Below are positions 61,202-64,000 of a stretch of 64,000 nt of DNA, piece by piece. The stretch covers positions 109,111,702 through 109,175,701 of the forward strand of contig NC_044981.1 in NCBI RefSeq assembly GCF_008728515.1. Direction: 5' to 3'. This DNA is from Papio anubis. Lineage: Eukaryota; Chordata; Mammalia; Primates; Cercopithecidae. The notes beneath the pieces are model-generated. The model worked only from the letters and a program-made list of their open reading frames with translations, had not been told where the DNA came from and ran no database searches. Positions within the stretch are counted from its first letter, which is position 1. Every line of letters starts with the position of its first letter. The position numbers were made by a program, and so were the translations under genes.

Positions 61202-62177
61202 CACCCCACTGTATTCTTCACTAGCACTAAAAATAGTGGAAAGAATGCAAGAGGAGGAATCAGACCACCAAGAAGAGAAAAACATCCAGAGTTAATTCAC
61301 AAATGTCTATTCAAATAAAAGTATTTCCTTGATACCCCTACTTATATGTGTTAGATAGGACTCTCCAGATAAAGGGAGTTTTAAGGAACACTTTCCCTTT
61401 TCCATTATCTGATTTCTTTTATTGTTTAATTTCTTATAAATTAAACACCTACAGTTATATACATATGAGTGAAAATACAAGGTCATTACTTAGACCCTCT
61501 TCAAACAAATACTCTCTAAATGTTGGTTCAACCTCCAATTTTTGTCAGCATACTGAACCTAGCTAGAATATGTCTAGCATATTCTTTATGTACAAAATAA
61601 AGGACTGGTTATGTTTAGTGATAGAACATTGCATTTTTACTTATTTGGAATTCTGTTTTACTTCAAAGTCTTCTTCATTCATTACCGGATAACATTAGTC
61701 ACTAGTATTTACTGGGCATCTAGATACTTTACTTGGATATACTAAAAATGGCTTTTTTCACTACATTAATTTCATAAACTATGCTGCATCTCAGGAGGTA
61801 TATTTAAAGGTTCATATTTAGATGGTTAAGTACAGTTCACTTCCATGTTACCATAGTACCTCCTGCATTATTCCAGTTTAGAAGGAAACAGATGGTAAAA
61901 AGAAACTTCAAACCTCAAGAGGTTTCAGTTGGCTGGTCTTGTGGTCAAATATAAGGTCTAAGTTGCCCCTGATAGTATGCACCTCTACCTCTACCTCAGC
62001 AAGACGTACGTTAGGAGAAACAAGACATGATGTCCTATTTTGTGCTCAAATGTATAGCCTATGTTGCAAGAAGCAGGATCATTTTACTTTTCATCAGTTA
62101 CCTAAGGCCATAAGTGAAAGTCTGGCTTAACTGGCACTGTATTTTTGTCAAGTTTAGTGTCGTCTATAGATTGGCTG
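61202..62177. other. Unassigned sequence, about 1 kb
   Basis: No element named. The 72- and 63-codon frames at 61348 and 61939 show no known motif. Confidence 0.4.
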
Positions 62178-62232
62178 TCTGTGGTCCTTGGACCAGCAGC
62201 CTTTAATCAGGCTCTACCTGGGTAACTAGATT
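62178..62232 (-). mobile_element. MER5A-type fragment, minus strand
   Basis: CTGTCTGTGGTCCTTGGACCAGCAGCC and CTCTACCTGGGTAACTAG match the reversed MER5A start (TGTGGTCCCCGGACCAGCAGC, ATCACCTGGGAACTTG). Only about 55 bases remain. Confidence 0.5.
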
Positions 62233-62239
62233 AATTTTT

Positions 62240-62480
62240 GTCTACTAGGTAGTTTCTCTGGCTCTAGTCCAATTCCCCTCCAATTCAAACAACTTCCAGA
62301 GTGATTTCTCTAAAATACTCAAACAACTTCCAGAGTTATTTCTCTAAAATAAAAATATGGTCATGACAGATCAAATTCCTTTAGCTTTCAAAAATAGAGT
62401 TAAAACTCTCATATTGGTTAATAACGCTCCTCATTTCCATGTCTTCATTTTTCAGTTACACTCCAATTTGGTCATCGTCC
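62240..62480 (+). repeat. L2 relic with a 34-base tandem duplication
   Basis: CCAATTCCCCTCCAATTC, CAACTTCCAGAGTGATTTCTC, TATGGTCATGACAGATCAAATTCC and GAGTTAAAACTC follow L2 (CCTCCAATCCATTCTCC, CAGCCAGAGTGATC, AATCTGATCATGTCACTCCCC, AGGATAAAGACC). CAAACAACTTCCAGAGTGAT at 62286 recurs at 62320 with one change. Confidence 0.55.
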
Positions 62481-62491
62481 TCATCCTTGCT

Positions 62492-62610
62492 ATTCAAAGT
62501 CCCGGGAACAGCAGAATCTAGATCTCTGAACTAGAATCTACATTTTAACAAATCCTTAAGTCATTCTTAGGCACATTAAAGTTTGAAAAGCACCAGTATA
62601 TAAAATATTA
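62492..62610 (-). mobile_element. MER5A-type fragment, minus strand
   Basis: TATTCAAAGTCCCGGGAACAGCAG at the left, then CATTTTAACAAATCCTTAAG and GGCACATTAAAGTTTGAAAAGCACC at the right match both ends of the reversed MER5A (TCAAAGTGTGGTCCCCGGACC, TTTAACAAGCCCTCCAGG, GCTAAAGTTTGAGAACCACTG). The centre is deleted. Confidence 0.65.
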
Positions 62611-63265
62611 ATATATTAACTATTTGCATGTATTTCAGAACTATAAAAAACTCAAAGGAGTACTCTTTTAAAAGTGGTTCATTTACTTGCAGCAAAATAC
62701 ATATACATCTATAAATTTGTCTTTGTCCATAAAATCTCAAAACATTAGCAAGACATTGGTCATGAAACTGAACTTCAGTTACCTGTCATCTTTTGGGAAA
62801 AAATTTGAGATGTATATTCCCAGGGATCTTGCTTTGTCGAAGAACCACGTAGTAGGGGCCAGAACTGCACTCATGCCTGCAGTTTAAGAGGGGCAGTATC
62901 AAGGGCTCTCGTCTCCAGCGCATGGCAAAACCTTACTAAAAGCAAACTCCTACTGTTCTTAAACCAATCAGGGATTGGTGGGAAAGGCTCTGAGGAGGAT
63001 ATGAACATTCTTCTAATATAAGCAAGACCACATTAGTCTCAAACCTGAAAACAGAATCTACACTTGCCAAAATGATTTCACTTCTGCCAGTTTCCAAAAA
63101 AAATAATTGAGTAAAGCCCTATTTTTATTATTATCTTAATATTTTACTTATATAGGTTTTGGGGATAATTTTGGACATGTTGTTGAGTTTAAAACAAATC
63201 TGTATATTTAGGACGAATTTATTTTAGCTCATGGTACTTTTTTGGTTGAAAGATAACGTTAGCAG
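62611..63265. other. Unassigned sequence
   Basis: No repeat named between MER5A and the LTR; no coding signal. Confidence 0.4.
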
Positions 63266-63371
63266 ATGGAAAGTCCTGGCTGCGAGTTGTCCAGGTTCTT
63301 GGCTTGTTGAACGAAGAATTGAACAAAATGCACAAACACAGCAACAAAGAGTGAAGCAAGGAAAGCACAGA

Positions 63372-63377
63372 TTTATT
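63372..63377 (-). promoter_or_regulatory. LTR polyadenylation signal AATAAA
   Basis: AATAAA on the minus strand (CTTCAATAAATCTGTG) sits in the R-region position of the solo LTR. It could end transcripts crossing the locus on the minus strand. Confidence 0.55.
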
Positions 63378-63510
63378 GAAGCAAAAGGACACTCCACAGA
63401 CTGGGAGTGGGCTACAGTAAGCAGCTCAAGGGCCCTGATTGCACTGTTCCTTAGGGTTTTCGTTAGACTAAAATAATTTGGTAACACCCTTAGGTACCTT
63501 TTAGAGGCCT

Positions 63511-63598
63511 CCAATTGGTTACACCCTATGCAAATAAAGGCTTGGTCCATGACCAATCAGAGGCTGAAGTGAAGGCTTGGCCCAGACCAATCAGAGGC
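63511..63598 (-). promoter_or_regulatory. LTR U3 repeat with CCAAT boxes and octamer
   Basis: CCAAT occurs at 63511-63515, 63553-63557 and 63587-63591, and ATGCAAAT at 63528-63535. The last two CCAAT boxes lie in a 35-base-period near-repeat (GGCTTGG...GACCAATCAGAGGC at 63539-63564 and 63574-63598). Read on the LTR strand these are ATTGG boxes typical of retroviral U3 enhancers. Confidence 0.6.
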
Positions 63599-63765
63599 AT
63601 TTCCCATTTGTGTCATGGGGGGAAGGGGTTTTTTCGAGGGAAAGGCCTCTAACCTCTTGTCACTTGGGCATGGAAAGGTAGGGTTTTCCTCTCAGTCCAA
63701 TTCCAAGAAGTCAGCTGCGGTTTGGCCTTAGGCTCCCTGTCTCCAGACCCCATTCGCCTACCTCA

Positions 63766-64000
63766 ATAATATCCTAGAGATCTAAAAAAATAGTTTGACA
63801 AGTGAGTAATACAAAAATACAGGCCAAGTGCATATACCTAACTTGTTACAATTTGCTGTTGATGAAATCATTAAAATGCATGTTATAAAAATGTCCAGCA
63901 TTTTAAATTAGCTAGGAAGAATATTAATTTTTGCTTGTACTTTTCTTAATATTTTTATTTCATAAATTTCTATTACTAAACTCAATGCAAAAAGTATGAA
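63766..64000. other. Unassigned AT-rich end of window
   Basis: Nothing recognised. Confidence 0.35.

Larger units (their letters stand above)
63266..63765 (-). mobile_element. Solo LTR of an endogenous retrovirus (ERV1-like), minus strand
   Basis: On the minus strand it starts TGAGGTAGGCGAATGGGG and ends GCCAGGACTTTCCA, with TG...CA borders. It has a CCAAT-rich U3 (three CCAAT boxes read on the plus strand and an octamer), a TATA-like CTAAAAGG near 63498-63506, and an AATAAA polyadenylation signal (TTTATT at 63372-63377 on the plus strand). That signal is followed by the U5-like TGTTGCTGTGTTTGTGC and TTCAACAAGCCAAGAACCTGG. No gag, pol or env sequence adjoins it inside the window. I cannot name the LTR family, and no flanking duplication is clear. 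Frames of 81 and 110 codons over it are not genes. Confidence 0.7.

Noticed and set aside
61348..62130. Short frames of 63-72 codons as exons
   Set aside because: No recognisable domain and no paired splice sites with a consistent frame; lengths are as expected by chance.

Overview
This window is primate nuclear DNA, almost certainly from a catarrhine (Old World monkey or ape). The evidence is the repeat mix: AluJ/S/Y copies, L1PA and L1M LINEs, MST and MLT1 solo LTRs, MER5A, MER20, MIR and L2. I find no intact protein-coding gene, no convincing exon of a host gene, no tRNA or other structural RNA gene, no CRISPR array and nothing prokaryotic. It reads as an AT-rich intergenic or deep intronic stretch. 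Repeat families are assigned by eye from remembered consensus sequences, not by a RepeatMasker run, so family membership is firmer than subfamily names.

Layout. 0-8 kb: two Alus in inverted orientation, a MER5A, a 5'-truncated L1 3' end with target-site duplications (4.07-5.64 kb) and three MIR relics. 8-13.4 kb: an Alu, a GGAA microsatellite, then an old L1M running 5'UTR-ORF1-ORF2. That L1M carries a GGAAT pentamer array, a younger L1 3' end and two Alus nested in it. 14.6-17 kb: an L1M 3'UTR-like piece, an ORF2 piece, half an Alu with a TA-rich microsatellite, and a GC-rich L1 5'UTR on the minus strand. 17-24 kb: L2, L1M and MLT1 relics and an MST solo LTR. 24-28.4 kb: an L1M 3'UTR-like segment split by an MLT1 LTR, a second copy of the same L1M 5'UTR/ORF1 segment as at 8.7 kb (split by an AluY), and L2. 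28-40 kb: mostly unassigned AT-rich sequence with MLT1, MIR and L2 pieces. 40-46 kb: three MST LTRs in alternating orientation, the middle one inside an L2. 46-50 kb: Alu in L1M, MER20, a rearranged L1M, L2 and a truncated Alu. 50.4-56.1 kb: a near-full-length L1PA element with no intact ORF. 56-58 kb: two minus-strand Alus. 58-64 kb: unassigned sequence, L2 and MER5A pieces, and an ERV1-like solo LTR.

There is no gene system to reconstruct; the biology here is layered retrotransposition plus local repeat expansion and repair. The points most worth a second look are: (1) a 41-base exact copy of sequence at 39.24 kb placed inside the MST LTR at 40.72 kb, which looks like a templated insertion; (2) a GGAAT satellite-type array grown inside an L1M ORF1; (3) two patches, the Alu at 11.6 kb and the L1PA at 50.4-56.1 kb, that are full of small indels yet keep many CpGs, which suggests unpolished long-read gap filling more than age; (4) two homologous L1M 5' halves 17 kb apart in direct orientation.
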